From an archaeon (GTDB lineage: Archaea > Micrarchaeota > Micrarchaeia > Norongarragalinales > UBA97), in contig JAGVFW010000003.1 of the NCBI GenBank assembly GCA_020057405.1, positions 141,893 through 205,892 of the forward strand: 64,000 nt of DNA, written 5' to 3'. A program made the translations under genes and the position numbers. This document shows positions 1-7,762 of this stretch, piece by piece. Within the stretch, counting starts at the first letter, position 1, and each line of letters starts with the position of its first letter. Below the pieces are notes generated by a model. That model was given only the letters and a program-made list of their open reading frames with translations, was not told where the DNA came from and made no database searches.

Positions 1-194
1 TTGACTAGTTCGAGGCCCGTATATCTCGTGCTTGCGGATACGAAGGCGCCCTTGTACTCGCTTTCCTCCAGTAGCTCTACAAACTCGTCGAGCGTTCGCA
101 CGTCCATGAGCTCGCGCATGCGGTCGGGGTCAAAAAGCTTGCTCTTCATTGCTTTTAGCCGCGCGTTTGCATACGAGAAGGAAAGGTCAGCCAT
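1..194 (-). CDS. atpC: A/V-type ATP synthase subunit C, 3' end outside window
   Basis: The first 64 residues of a protein read leftward off the window edge. The N-terminus has the pattern SYANARLKAMKSKLF followed by a helix rich in ELMD/ELLEES and then Y(K)GAF, as in archaeal ATP synthase subunit C (the V-ATPase d homologue), the central-stalk socket that sits on the membrane rotor. The ATG at 194 overlaps the end of atpE by 8 nt, and the order H-I-K-E-C is the usual archaeal operon order. Only the start is present, so length and the C-terminal part cannot be judged. Confidence 0.85.
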   Translation of the reverse strand, partial: MADLSFSYANARLKAMKSKLFDPDRMRELMDVRTLDEFVELLEESEYKGAFVSASTRYTGLELV

Positions 195-915
195 TGGCGC
201 GCCTCTTGCTGCCCTTAGCGGGCTTCTTTGCCTTGCCGGCTTTCGCCTTGGCGGGCGTTGTCTTGAGTGTTTTTGCGGCCGCCGGCTTCTTGACCGCTTT
301 TGCGGCCTTTGCCTTGCTTTGCGCAATGACTTGCTGCTTTCGCCGCTCTCCAAAGAGCTCGCCGTAGGCAACGCGCTTTAGCTCGACTGCATATTGCTCA
401 AGGAGGCTCTCGAAAGTGTAGCTTGCGCGCACGCGGCCGCCTGCGTCCTGGGCCACCATGCCCCCTGTGCAGTCAAGTGCTTTTGTCTTTCCGAACTTGG
501 CTGCCATGGACAAGTCTTCCTTGCGGCAGTAAATCACGGCGTCGCCGCCGAGTTCGGCAACCGCGTTTTTCGCCAGCTTGTTAAAGAGTTTCTCGTAGAG
601 CTTGCGCTTTTCCCCGGCTTTTGCCGACGCGAGTTCTGCAAGCCGCTTTTGCAGCCTGCCCATCGCGGCCTGGATGACGCGCTCGCGCTCTTCAGCCATC
701 ACGCGCTTTGCTTTCAGGCGCGCGCTTGAGACTTTTCGCGCTTCGTCAACAGCTAGGGCCGCGCCCTCGACTTTGGCTGCCTCGACGATTGCGTTAGACT
801 CATTGACTGCCTGCGTGAGGACTTCCTTGGCAGACTCGTGGGCTGAGGCTAGCACGCGCTTTTCTTCTTCGGCTGCGCTGTGGCGGAGTTCCTTTACAAG
901 CTCTTCGAGGCCCAT
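187..915 (-). CDS. atpE: A/V-type ATP synthase subunit E (peripheral stalk) with a Lys/Ala-rich tail
   Basis: 242 aa. The first 110 residues form a long charged helix (EELVKELRHSAAEEEKRV, then many Ala/Glu/Lys), and a compact C-terminal domain follows, as in subunit E, which pairs with subunit H to form the peripheral stalk tying the catalytic head to subunit I. Family members are usually near 195-200 aa. Here the last 45 residues or so (about 197-242) are an added low-complexity tail of Lys, Ala and Pro ending KRRANG. The tail is in frame and overlaps the start of atpC, so it is not an annotation artefact. Its role is unknown; nucleic acid or membrane contact are guesses. The gene lies between atpK and atpC in the operon. 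Confidence 0.9.
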   Translation of the reverse strand: MGLEELVKELRHSAAEEEKRVLASAHESAKEVLTQAVNESNAIVEAAKVEGAALAVDEARKVSSARLKAKRVMAEERERVIQAAMGRLQKRLAELASAKAGEKRKLYEKLFNKLAKNAVAELGGDAVIYCRKEDLSMAAKFGKTKALDCTGGMVAQDAGGRVRASYTFESLLEQYAVELKRVAYGELFGERRKQQVIAQSKAKAAKAVKKPAAAKTLKTTPAKAKAGKAKKPAKGSKRRANG

Positions 916-942
916 TGGTTGCTCAAATCTCCAGTCTTTCTT

Positions 943-1173
943 TTACTTCGCGCCGGATATGATGAGAAAGGCGACGACGAAGCCGAGGATGACGAGCGTT
1001 TCGGGAATTGCGAGGAACAGCAGCACAGAGCCTTCCTTGCCTTCCTTCTCCGCCATCAGGCCCATGCCTGCAGAACCGATTGCCGCTTGCGCGTAACCGG
1101 TGGCCAGGGCTGAAATGCCCAATGCGAGGCCTGCGCCGAGAGCGGCCAAACCGATACCAAGTCCTTCAACCAT
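943..1173 (-). CDS. atpK: A/V-type ATP synthase proteolipid subunit K (c)
   Basis: 76 aa and two transmembrane helices, the rotor ring subunit that carries the coupling ion. Helix 1 is Gly/Ala-rich (GLGIGLAALGAGLALG), the loop contains a KEGKEG stretch, and helix 2 has the ion-binding glutamate in the short motif PETLVI. This is a single hairpin, not a duplicated proteolipid. I start at the ATG at 1173 because a GAGGTGG ribosome binding site lies 5 nt upstream; a GTG nine bases earlier overlaps that site. It lies between atpI and atpE. The sequence does not by itself settle H+ versus Na+ specificity. Confidence 0.9.
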   Translation of the reverse strand: MVEGLGIGLAALGAGLALGISALATGYAQAAIGSAGMGLMAEKEGKEGSVLLFLAIPETLVILGFVVAFLIISGAK

Positions 1174-1184
1174 TTCTTCCACCT

Positions 1185-3077
1185 CTAACGTGATTTGCTT
1201 AAGTTGTTCGTGTTACGCAGCGGGGCGAATGCCGCCCCGCCCCCGTGATAGAATTTCGAGAAGAACTCCACGTACTGGAGACGAAGGGATTGGATTCCGC
1301 TCTCGAAAAGGCCGAGGACGAGAGCCATGCCCTGGGCGACGATGAAGAGTGCGGCAAACGCTATGAAGGTCGCCAAGGCGGTTAGGAATGCGACTAGCTC
1401 AAAGCCAGCGGAAACGCTTGCCGAAAGCGTGGAGAATGCCGTGCCGACGGGAATCTGGTTGATGATTTGCGCCAGGATGACGCCGCTCATGCCAAGGGCC
1501 ATGAGACGAAGGTATGACATGACGTTTGAGAGTAGGCTCGGGATTTCGACAACGGCCGGCACGCCTTCGAGGCGGTAGAGCGAGACTACCGCAATCAAGG
1601 CGATTGCGCCAAAAACTAGAGTAAGGGCAGGGTTGATGACGCCGACTTGCGTCAAAACGACGAGTACGAGGGACCACATGAGTGCGAGCCACGAGAGCTT
1701 GGCGTAGGCGTGCTTGCGGTCATGGTTCCAGTTGACGTAGACGCCGATGAGATAGCCGACGGTTAAGTGGATGACGCCGGCCGCAAGCGAGATGACCATC
1801 AGCGTGTTGACGCCCTCGGCGTTGCGCTCAAGCAGCCGCGGCAATGGCGTGCCGAAGATTGATTCGGCGCCGAAGAACTCGCCGTAGATGATGCCGAAGA
1901 AAATCGTCGAGACTGCGCTAAGGAACAGCATGCCGCCGATGTCTTTTAGGAACTCCGCCTTGGCTTTGAGACGAAGGTAGATGGCCATGATCACGGCGAG
2001 TGCGCCGTAGCCGATGTCGCCTAAAATCATGCCGAAGAAAATGGGGAAGGCGACGCCGATGAAGAGGGTCGGGTCGACTTCGCCGCTTTGCGGCAGGGAG
2101 AAGAAGCGCACGAGGAACTCGAAGCGGCGGATGAGGGGCGGGTTGGAAAGCATTGTTGGCGGCTGCTCGCGAACGCCGATGCGCTCGACCATCACCTTTT
2201 CGCCAGTTGCATCAGACATATCAGCCTGCATTTTGGCGAAGACTTTTTCGGGAACCCAGCCTTCGATGATTTCTACGAACGTTGAGCGGCCGAACTTGTT
2301 GGGCAACTCCGCCTTTTTGGCGTGCTCCTCAAGCTGAGTGCGCACGCGCGTGATTTGCTTGCCGTGCTTCGTTGCAAACTCTGCGAGGAACTCGGACTGC
2401 GTCTTTTGCTTCGCCTTGACGCTCTCGAGATCTGCCTTTGCCGCATCAAAGGCGGCCTGAAACGAGGCTGCAGTGGCTTTCGGCGCGGTCAGGCGGGTGC
2501 CGTGCTTTGCGAGTTCGCGCTCGGTGTCGCCGGCTTTTCGCGAGTCAACCGCGACTAGAGCGTAGTCGGCGTTGCCGTGCCTTAGCATTGCGGCGTCAAG
2601 GCGCAGCTTGCCTGCGGCGACGAGAAACTCTTTTGCATTGGAGGGCTTGAAGTAGAGAAGCGTTGCGCGATTGGTTGCGTCAAAGAGCTTGGGGTTAAGG
2701 GGCACTGCGGTAAACGGCTCGAGTTCGCGGGCGCGGCTTGCAAGCGACGACTGTTCCGAGCGCAGTTCTGAGAGCTTCTTTTCCGCCTCTGAAACGCCGG
2801 TGAGCTCAGCTTCGAGCTCGTGCGCTTCCTTTAGGAGGATATGGGCGGGAGCGAGTTCCTCAAAGGCGGCAGTTTCCTTGAGGCCGAGTGACTTTTCTGC
2901 TGCGCGAAGCGCGATGAGTGATTTTGAGAATTCCTCGAATGACGGCATTGGCAGGTCGGGAGTGCCCTGGCGCGAGCGCGTGATTTGGATTGCGCCGAAT
3001 TCGTAGAGCGCGTCTACTGCCTTCTCCGTGCTTGACCTTGAGCACACGACGCGCACTTTCACCATTTTTTCAATCAT
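1185..3077 (-). CDS. atpI: A/V-type ATP synthase subunit I (membrane stator, a subunit)
   Basis: 630 aa, the stator subunit that forms the two half channels against the proteolipid ring. The first 330 residues are soluble and coiled-coil rich (VKVRVVCSRSSTEKAVDALYE at the start). The remaining half has about seven to eight membrane helices, including the conserved segments TLFIGVAFPIFFGMILGD, LSNVMSYLRLMALGMSG (with the essential arginine in SYLRL) and a C-terminal QSLRLQYVEFFSKFY block. Length is normal for archaeal subunit I. It starts inside the end of atpH (4-nt ATGA overlap), indicating translational coupling. Confidence 0.95.
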   Translation of the reverse strand: MIEKMVKVRVVCSRSSTEKAVDALYEFGAIQITRSRQGTPDLPMPSFEEFSKSLIALRAAEKSLGLKETAAFEELAPAHILLKEAHELEAELTGVSEAEKKLSELRSEQSSLASRARELEPFTAVPLNPKLFDATNRATLLYFKPSNAKEFLVAAGKLRLDAAMLRHGNADYALVAVDSRKAGDTERELAKHGTRLTAPKATAASFQAAFDAAKADLESVKAKQKTQSEFLAEFATKHGKQITRVRTQLEEHAKKAELPNKFGRSTFVEIIEGWVPEKVFAKMQADMSDATGEKVMVERIGVREQPPTMLSNPPLIRRFEFLVRFFSLPQSGEVDPTLFIGVAFPIFFGMILGDIGYGALAVIMAIYLRLKAKAEFLKDIGGMLFLSAVSTIFFGIIYGEFFGAESIFGTPLPRLLERNAEGVNTLMVISLAAGVIHLTVGYLIGVYVNWNHDRKHAYAKLSWLALMWSLVLVVLTQVGVINPALTLVFGAIALIAVVSLYRLEGVPAVVEIPSLLSNVMSYLRLMALGMSGVILAQIINQIPVGTAFSTLSASVSAGFELVAFLTALATFIAFAALFIVAQGMALVLGLFESGIQSLRLQYVEFFSKFYHGGGAAFAPLRNTNNLSKSR

Positions 3078-3439
3078 TTGGTTTCCTCGATGAGGGTCGA
3101 AAGCATTTTTGCGCTCGTTGGCTCGACTTTGGTCATTGCGACTTTGCGCATCTTCTCGGCGTCGAGCTGCGCGCGCTCGACGATTTTCTTTGCCTCGGCA
3201 AGCGTCTTTGCCTCGGCTACCTTAAGGAGGGCGGTCTTCTCGTCAACCGCTTTCTTGCGGGCGGAGGCTATGATGTCCTGGGCTTTTGCGCGGGCTTGGG
3301 CGAGCAGCTCGGCGGCCTTGGCCTTGGCCGCTTCAATGCGCTCCTGGGCTGCCTTCTCTTCCGCCATGAGGGCTTCCATTCCCTTGCTTATGCCCTCTAC
3401 TCCAGTAGAAAGCGAATGAACGTGGCCGTCGCTACTCAT
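3074..3439 (-). CDS. atpH: A/V-type ATP synthase subunit H (peripheral stalk coiled coil)
   Basis: 121 aa, nearly all Ala/Glu/Lys helix, matching subunit H (AhaH/NtpG), the coiled-coil partner of subunit E in the peripheral stalk. I choose the ATG at 3439 because GGTGATT (3444-3450 on the opposite strand) lies at the right distance; an in-frame TTG six bases upstream falls inside that ribosome binding site. It is the first gene of the operon, and its stop overlaps atpI. Identification rests on composition, length and position rather than on unique motifs. Confidence 0.8.
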   Translation of the reverse strand: MSSDGHVHSLSTGVEGISKGMEALMAEEKAAQERIEAAKAKAAELLAQARAKAQDIIASARKKAVDEKTALLKVAEAKTLAEAKKIVERAQLDAEKMRKVAMTKVEPTSAKMLSTLIEETK

Positions 3440-3585
3440 TTTCAATCACCGTACAAAATCGTATAGAGGGTGGGGCCCCCAACTGGGCCTCGCACAGCGT
3501 CGCGTGCAACGAGGTCCTTCAAATGCCCCCAACTCCCAAAACTTTATGATAAAAAAAAAGAACAAAGGAATGTTATTGCCGCACG

Positions 3586-3593
3586 TATTTAAG
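3586..3593 (-). promoter_or_regulatory. Candidate box A for the atp operon
   Basis: On the minus strand the sequence reads CTTAAATA, a good archaeal box A, about 150 nt upstream of atpH. A run of nine T residues (3551-3559) lies between it and atpH, so this box could instead serve a short RNA that ends at the T run. A weaker AT-rich element next to the T run (3538-3550) is the alternative promoter. The gene-poor stretch 3440-3779 otherwise holds only the small ORF described separately. Confidence 0.35.
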
Positions 3594-3614
3594 CCATGCG
3601 GTGCCACTGCCCCT

Positions 3615-3698
3615 TCAAAGAAGGTCGGCGGCGGACTCGACAAAGTGTTTCGTCGCCTCTGCAGCGTCAAAGGCCATCTGGAAGATTTCCATTATCAT
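3615..3698 (-). CDS. Candidate 27-residue small protein upstream of the atp operon
   Basis: A small ORF starting ATG-ATA-ATG, preceded at 4 nt by GGTGATT (3703-3709), the same ribosome binding site as atpH. The product is MIMEIFQMAFDAAEATKHF followed by VESAADLL, a plausible amphipathic helix. A T-rich run follows about 55 nt downstream. It is too short to recognise by family. The good ribosome binding site is the main argument; chance is a real alternative. Confidence 0.3.
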   Translation of the reverse strand: MIMEIFQMAFDAAEATKHFVESAADLL

Positions 3699-3779
3699 TG
3701 ACAATCACCAATTGACCTAATAAAGTGGGAAAAGCATTTATTGGTTGCGTCTTTCGTAGTGTGGGAGGGGGGAAAGGAA

Positions 3780-4982
3780 ATGGAGGCGGCAAAGCGGCTA
3801 GACGGCATCACTTACGCCATTCGCGACGTCATCGCGGCATCCCAGGAGCTCGAGAAGCAGGGCCGCACCATACTCAAACTCAACATAGGGGACCCCAACG
3901 CCTACGACTTTGACACGCCCGACTACGTGAAAAAGGCGCTCCATGAGGCAATCGAGAGCAAGCTCAACGGCTATGCCGACTCGCAGGGCTTCCTGCGCCT
4001 GAGGCAAGCGATTGTGGCGCAGAACCATAGGCGCGGCTTTGACTCAACTACTGAAAACGTAGTTGTCTCAAGCGGGCTTTCGGAGGCAGTGAACTTCACT
4101 TACGCCAGCCTGCTTAACCCCGGCGACGAAGTCATGTCGCCTTCACCCACCTACCCGCAGTACGAGGCGCTGGCTAAATTCTATGGCGCGAAGAACACCT
4201 ACTACGAGCTAGTCGAGGAAAACGGGTTTCTGCCCGACGTTGACGACTTAAGGAAGCACGTCACGGCCAAGACGAAGGCGATTGTCTTAATCAATCCAAA
4301 CAATCCGACTGGCAGCCTCTTGCCTGAAAAGGAAGTCAGGAAACTGCTTGACTTTGCGGGCGAGCACGGACTCGTCGTGATGGCGGACGAGATTTACAGC
4401 GAAATGGTCTTCGACGAAACTGCCGTTGCCGCAGCATCGCTTTCAAAAGACGTGCCCATTATTGCGATGAACGGCCTGTCGAAAAACTTTTTGGCACCCG
4501 GATGGCGCATGGGCTGGGTGACGTTCTGCAACTTTCCGGACGACAACGTGAAAAAGGCGTTCATCCAGTTGTGCCGCCTGAGGCTAAGCGCGTCATACCC
4601 GGTAGAGTATGCTTCGGCTGTTGCGCTTGAGAACACTGGCGAGTACGAGCCTGCGAAGAGACAGATGCTTGAGAAACTTCGCCGCCGGCGCGACTTGGCA
4701 TTCAAGAGGCTAAATGAGATTCCGGGCATTTCGTGCGTGAAGCCGGGCGGCGCGTTCTACGCGTTTCCGCAAATCCACGACGAAAAGAACGTCTTTGCGG
4801 ATGACAAGCAGTTTGTCTACGATTTGCTTGCCGAGCACGGAGTGCTGACGGTTTTTGGAAGCGGGTTTGCGGAAAAGCCGGGCAGCAAGCACTTCCGCAT
4901 CGTCTTTCTACCGCCCGAAGAGACTCTTGAAAAGGCATTCGGCGAGATAGAAAAGTTCATGAGAAAAAGGGGGTTTGCATAA
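3780..4982 (+). CDS. PLP-dependent class I/II aminotransferase, probably alanine type
   Basis: 400 aa, fold-type I aminotransferase. Visible landmarks are LNIGDPNAYDFDTP near the N-terminus, SPTYPQY for cofactor and substrate contacts, NPNNPTG (the conserved Asn-Pro-Thr-Gly box), DEIYSEMVFD with the PLP-ring aspartate, and NGLSKNFLAPGWRMGW with the Schiff-base lysine. The FLAPGWRMG pattern and length resemble archaeal and bacterial alanine/glutamate aminotransferases (AlaA group), but substrate cannot be fixed from sequence alone. I start at ATG 3780 after a GGGAGGGGGG ribosome binding site; a weak box A lies at about 3733-3741. It is transcribed alone and divergently from the atp operon. Confidence 0.85.
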   Translation: MEAAKRLDGITYAIRDVIAASQELEKQGRTILKLNIGDPNAYDFDTPDYVKKALHEAIESKLNGYADSQGFLRLRQAIVAQNHRRGFDSTTENVVVSSGLSEAVNFTYASLLNPGDEVMSPSPTYPQYEALAKFYGAKNTYYELVEENGFLPDVDDLRKHVTAKTKAIVLINPNNPTGSLLPEKEVRKLLDFAGEHGLVVMADEIYSEMVFDETAVAAASLSKDVPIIAMNGLSKNFLAPGWRMGWVTFCNFPDDNVKKAFIQLCRLRLSASYPVEYASAVALENTGEYEPAKRQMLEKLRRRRDLAFKRLNEIPGISCVKPGGAFYAFPQIHDEKNVFADDKQFVYDLLAEHGVLTVFGSGFAEKPGSKHFRIVFLPPEETLEKAFGEIEKFMRKRGFA

Positions 4983-5090
4983 ACCCGGTTGGAAAATATT
5001 CGGTAGTGGCGATTGCAACAAAGCCGGCGCTAATGCCGCATTAGCCCGTTTTCATTACATATACAATTATAGTGCGAAATTCCGACAAAG

Positions 5091-5099
5091 TAATAAATA
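5091..5099 (+). promoter_or_regulatory. Candidate box A for the pyrophosphatase-LemA-TPM operon
   Basis: TAATAAATA lies about 90 nt upstream of the pyrophosphatase start in a 202-nt intergenic region. A transcript starting about 25 nt downstream would have a leader of roughly 65 nt that includes a G-rich ribosome binding site (GGGGTGGGG). A second AT-rich stretch at about 5054-5070 is a weaker alternative. Confidence 0.45.
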
Positions 5100-5184
5100 G
5101 CGGCGTGCGGTAAAGGGTATTCGCTGATTTTTTGCCGGCTTTATTCGGCTAGCTTCGTTTCATTTAATTTGGGGTGGGGTTTGG

Positions 5185-7155
5185 ATGGTTCTTTTGGCTG
5201 CAACGCAGATCGCTTTTGCCGTAGGCGTGTTCGTACTCTTATTCGCCGCTTATCTTGTCTGGAGCATCCTTCGGTTGCCTGCTGGCAGCGCCAAAATGCA
5301 GGAAATCGCCGCCGCAATCCGCGAGGGTGCCGGCGCCTATCTCATGCGCCAGTACACCACGCTCATCCCGTTCGTCATCGTCCTTGCGGGGCTCATTTGG
5401 TTTCTCGTCGGCAGCCCGACGGCAATCGCTTTTGTCGGGGGCGTAATCTGCAGCACACTTGCAGGCTACATCGGCATGACAATCAGCGTGCGCGCCAATG
5501 TACGGACCGCGCAGGCGGCCTTTGGAGGCATCGGACCCGCGCTTAAGACCGCAAGCCGCGGGGGCGCTGTCACCGGCATGGCACTCACGGGCCTTGGCCT
5601 CATTGGCGTTTCAACGGTTTACTACTTCACCCAAGACTTGGGCGCGCTTGTGGGCTTCGGCTTTGGCGCGTCGCTTATTTCGCTTTTCGCCCGCGTTGGC
5701 GGGGGCATTTACACCAAAGCCGCTGATGTCGGCGCTGACCTCGTCGGCAAGTTGGAGAAGGGAATTCCCGAGGACGATCCCAGAAACCCGGCAGTAATTG
5801 CTGATAACGTGGGCGACAACGTCGGGGATTGCGCGGGCATGGCTGCTGACCTCTTCGAGTCCTACGTCGTCACCGTCATCGCCGCAATGCTGCTTGGCGC
5901 TGCAATCTCGCCTTGGCTGGTTGCACTGCCGTTAGTCATTGCTGCAATCGGGGCGCTCGCGGGCATGTTCGGCGTGTTCTTCATAACGCTAAAGCATGGC
6001 ACGAATGTGATGGGCGCACTTTACAAGGGCGTTTACGCAACTGCGGCTTTTGCCCTGGTCGGCCTGTGGTCGATTCCGATGGGGCTCGAGCTTTACCTCG
6101 CCTCGGCGGTTGGCGTCTTGGCGACTGTTGCAATATTCTACATCACCGAGTATTACACTGGAAAGCAGTTTGCGCCAGTTCAGGAAATCGCTTCGGCCTC
6201 GAAAACGGGCGCCGCGACGAACCTTATTGCAGGACTTGCAGTCGGCCTTGAGAGCACTGCCCTGCCGCTGCTCTTGATTGTTGCCGCAATCGCGATTTCA
6301 TTCAAGCTCGGCGGCGTCTACGGCATTGCGGTTGCCGCGGCGTCAATGCTTTCGCTTACGGGTATCGTCATCACACTTGACGCCTACGGCCCGATTACCG
6401 ACAACGCCGGCGGCATTGCCCAAATGAGCAAGGCGCCAGAAAAGGTGAGGAAGGTAACCGACGCGCTTGACTCGGTTGGCAACACGACGAAGGCGACGAC
6501 GAAGGGCTTTGCAATTGCAGGAGCGGCCTTGGGCGCGCTCGCGCTGTTTGCGGCCTTTGCCGAGGCAACGCACCTTACGACAGTCAACCTGCTTTCGCCC
6601 GCAGTTGTCATCGGATTGTTCATTGGCGCGGCGCTTCCGTTTGTCTTCAGCTCGTTTATCATGCGCGCTGTTGGCAGGGCGGCTTTCGAGATTGTCGAGG
6701 AAGTGCGCAGGCAGTTCCGCGAGATTAAGGGAATCATGAAAGGGACTGCAAAGCCCGACTACGCAAAGGCGGTTGACATCAGCACTCGCGCGGCACTGCG
6801 CGAACTCATGGTGCCCGGAGCGCTCGCGGTCGTCACCCCGCTGCTTGTCGGCCTTCTCTTTGGCGCTCAAGCGCTTGCGGGCCTTCTTGCGGGCTCGATT
6901 GCAACCGGATTTCTCATGGCGCTATTCATGAGCACCTCAGGCGGCGCCTGGGACAATGCCAAGAAGCTAATTGAGGACGGCAAATGGGGCGGGAAAGGCA
7001 GCGATGCGCACAAGGCCGCGGTTGTCGGAGACACTGTCGGCGACCCGTTCAAGGACAGCGCGGGCCCGTCGCTAAACGCGCTTATCAAGGTGCTCAACAC
7101 CGTATCACTCGTGTTCGCAAGCGCGGTGCTTGTCTACGCACTAAATCTTTTGTAG
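5185..7155 (+). CDS. hppA: Membrane-bound proton-pumping pyrophosphatase (K+-independent type)
   Basis: 656 aa with about 16 membrane helices. It couples hydrolysis of pyrophosphate to ion export across the cytoplasmic membrane. Family signatures are all present: REGAGAYLMRQY early, then DVGADLVGKLEKGIPEDDPR and NVGDNVGDCAGMAADLFESY (substrate and Mg binding aspartates), ITDNAGGIAQM, and the C-terminal GDTVGDPFKDSAGPSLN. The sequence GNTTKATTKG carries Lys where potassium-dependent enzymes have Ala, which in this family marks the K+-independent, H+-pumping class. It is followed after 10 nt by lemA. Together with the ATP synthase it suggests a membrane able to store pyrophosphate energy as an ion gradient. 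Confidence 0.96.
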   Translation: MVLLAATQIAFAVGVFVLLFAAYLVWSILRLPAGSAKMQEIAAAIREGAGAYLMRQYTTLIPFVIVLAGLIWFLVGSPTAIAFVGGVICSTLAGYIGMTISVRANVRTAQAAFGGIGPALKTASRGGAVTGMALTGLGLIGVSTVYYFTQDLGALVGFGFGASLISLFARVGGGIYTKAADVGADLVGKLEKGIPEDDPRNPAVIADNVGDNVGDCAGMAADLFESYVVTVIAAMLLGAAISPWLVALPLVIAAIGALAGMFGVFFITLKHGTNVMGALYKGVYATAAFALVGLWSIPMGLELYLASAVGVLATVAIFYITEYYTGKQFAPVQEIASASKTGAATNLIAGLAVGLESTALPLLLIVAAIAISFKLGGVYGIAVAAASMLSLTGIVITLDAYGPITDNAGGIAQMSKAPEKVRKVTDALDSVGNTTKATTKGFAIAGAALGALALFAAFAEATHLTTVNLLSPAVVIGLFIGAALPFVFSSFIMRAVGRAAFEIVEEVRRQFREIKGIMKGTAKPDYAKAVDISTRAALRELMVPGALAVVTPLLVGLLFGAQALAGLLAGSIATGFLMALFMSTSGGAWDNAKKLIEDGKWGGKGSDAHKAAVVGDTVGDPFKDSAGPSLNALIKVLNTVSLVFASAVLVYALNLL

Positions 7156-7165
7156 GTGGAAACAA

Positions 7166-7762
7166 ATGGCTGGCAAGAACTCGAACGGAATGTTTGGTGG
7201 CATCAGCAAGACCTGGTTGGCAGTAGGTGGTGTTGCGCTAATAGTCATCATCGGCGTGCTTTGGTGGATGGGCACTTACAACGCGCTTGTTGCTAAAGAC
7301 GAGGGCGTGGCGGGCCAGTGGGGCAATGTCCAGGCATCCTACCAACGCAGGTTTGACTTGATTCCTAACCTCGTTAACACGGCGAAGGGCATCATGAATG
7401 CCGAAGTTGCCTTGTTCGAGGAGTTTGCCAAGGCGCGGCAGGCGTACGCGGCTGCAGGCAGCGTGAACGACCAAGTCAAGGCTACAAACCAGCTGGAATC
7501 GACGATTTCGAAGTTCCTTTTCGTGTCGGAAAATTATCCCGAACTCAAATCGCAAGAGAACTTCCTTGAGCTGCAAGCCGAACTTGCGGGAACTGAAAAC
7601 CGCATCAGCGTAGAGCGCATGCGCTTCAATGACGCCGTCAGGGACTACAATGCCTTCAAGCGCAGCTTCCCGGCGAACTTCATTGCAGGCGGCTTCCCCG
7701 ACTACGAGTACTTCGAGTCAAAGGCGGGCGCTGACTCGGCACCGACCGTGACCTTCCCATGA
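7166..7762 (+). CDS. lemA: LemA family protein
   Basis: 198 aa. A short N-terminal tail, one membrane helix (about residues 14-32, VALIVIIGVLWWMGTYN), then a helical domain with the LemA signature VQASYQRRFDLIPNLVN and repeated long helices. LemA proteins are widespread membrane-anchored helical proteins of poorly defined role. A GGTGG ribosome binding site precedes the ATG, and the stop overlaps the next gene by 4 nt. A lemA gene paired with a TPM-domain gene is a common arrangement in bacteria and archaea, which suggests that the two act together at the cell surface. Confidence 0.9.
   Translation: MAGKNSNGMFGGISKTWLAVGGVALIVIIGVLWWMGTYNALVAKDEGVAGQWGNVQASYQRRFDLIPNLVNTAKGIMNAEVALFEEFAKARQAYAAAGSVNDQVKATNQLESTISKFLFVSENYPELKSQENFLELQAELAGTENRISVERMRFNDAVRDYNAFKRSFPANFIAGGFPDYEYFESKAGADSAPTVTFP

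Noticed and set aside
1..381. Plus-strand open frames over the atp genes.
   Set aside because: They are antisense shadows of G/C-rich atpC and atpE with no domain signal.
3446..3670. A 74-codon minus-strand frame upstream of atpH.
   Set aside because: Low-complexity composition (Phe run from the T tract), no ribosome binding site, and it covers the likely promoter and T run.
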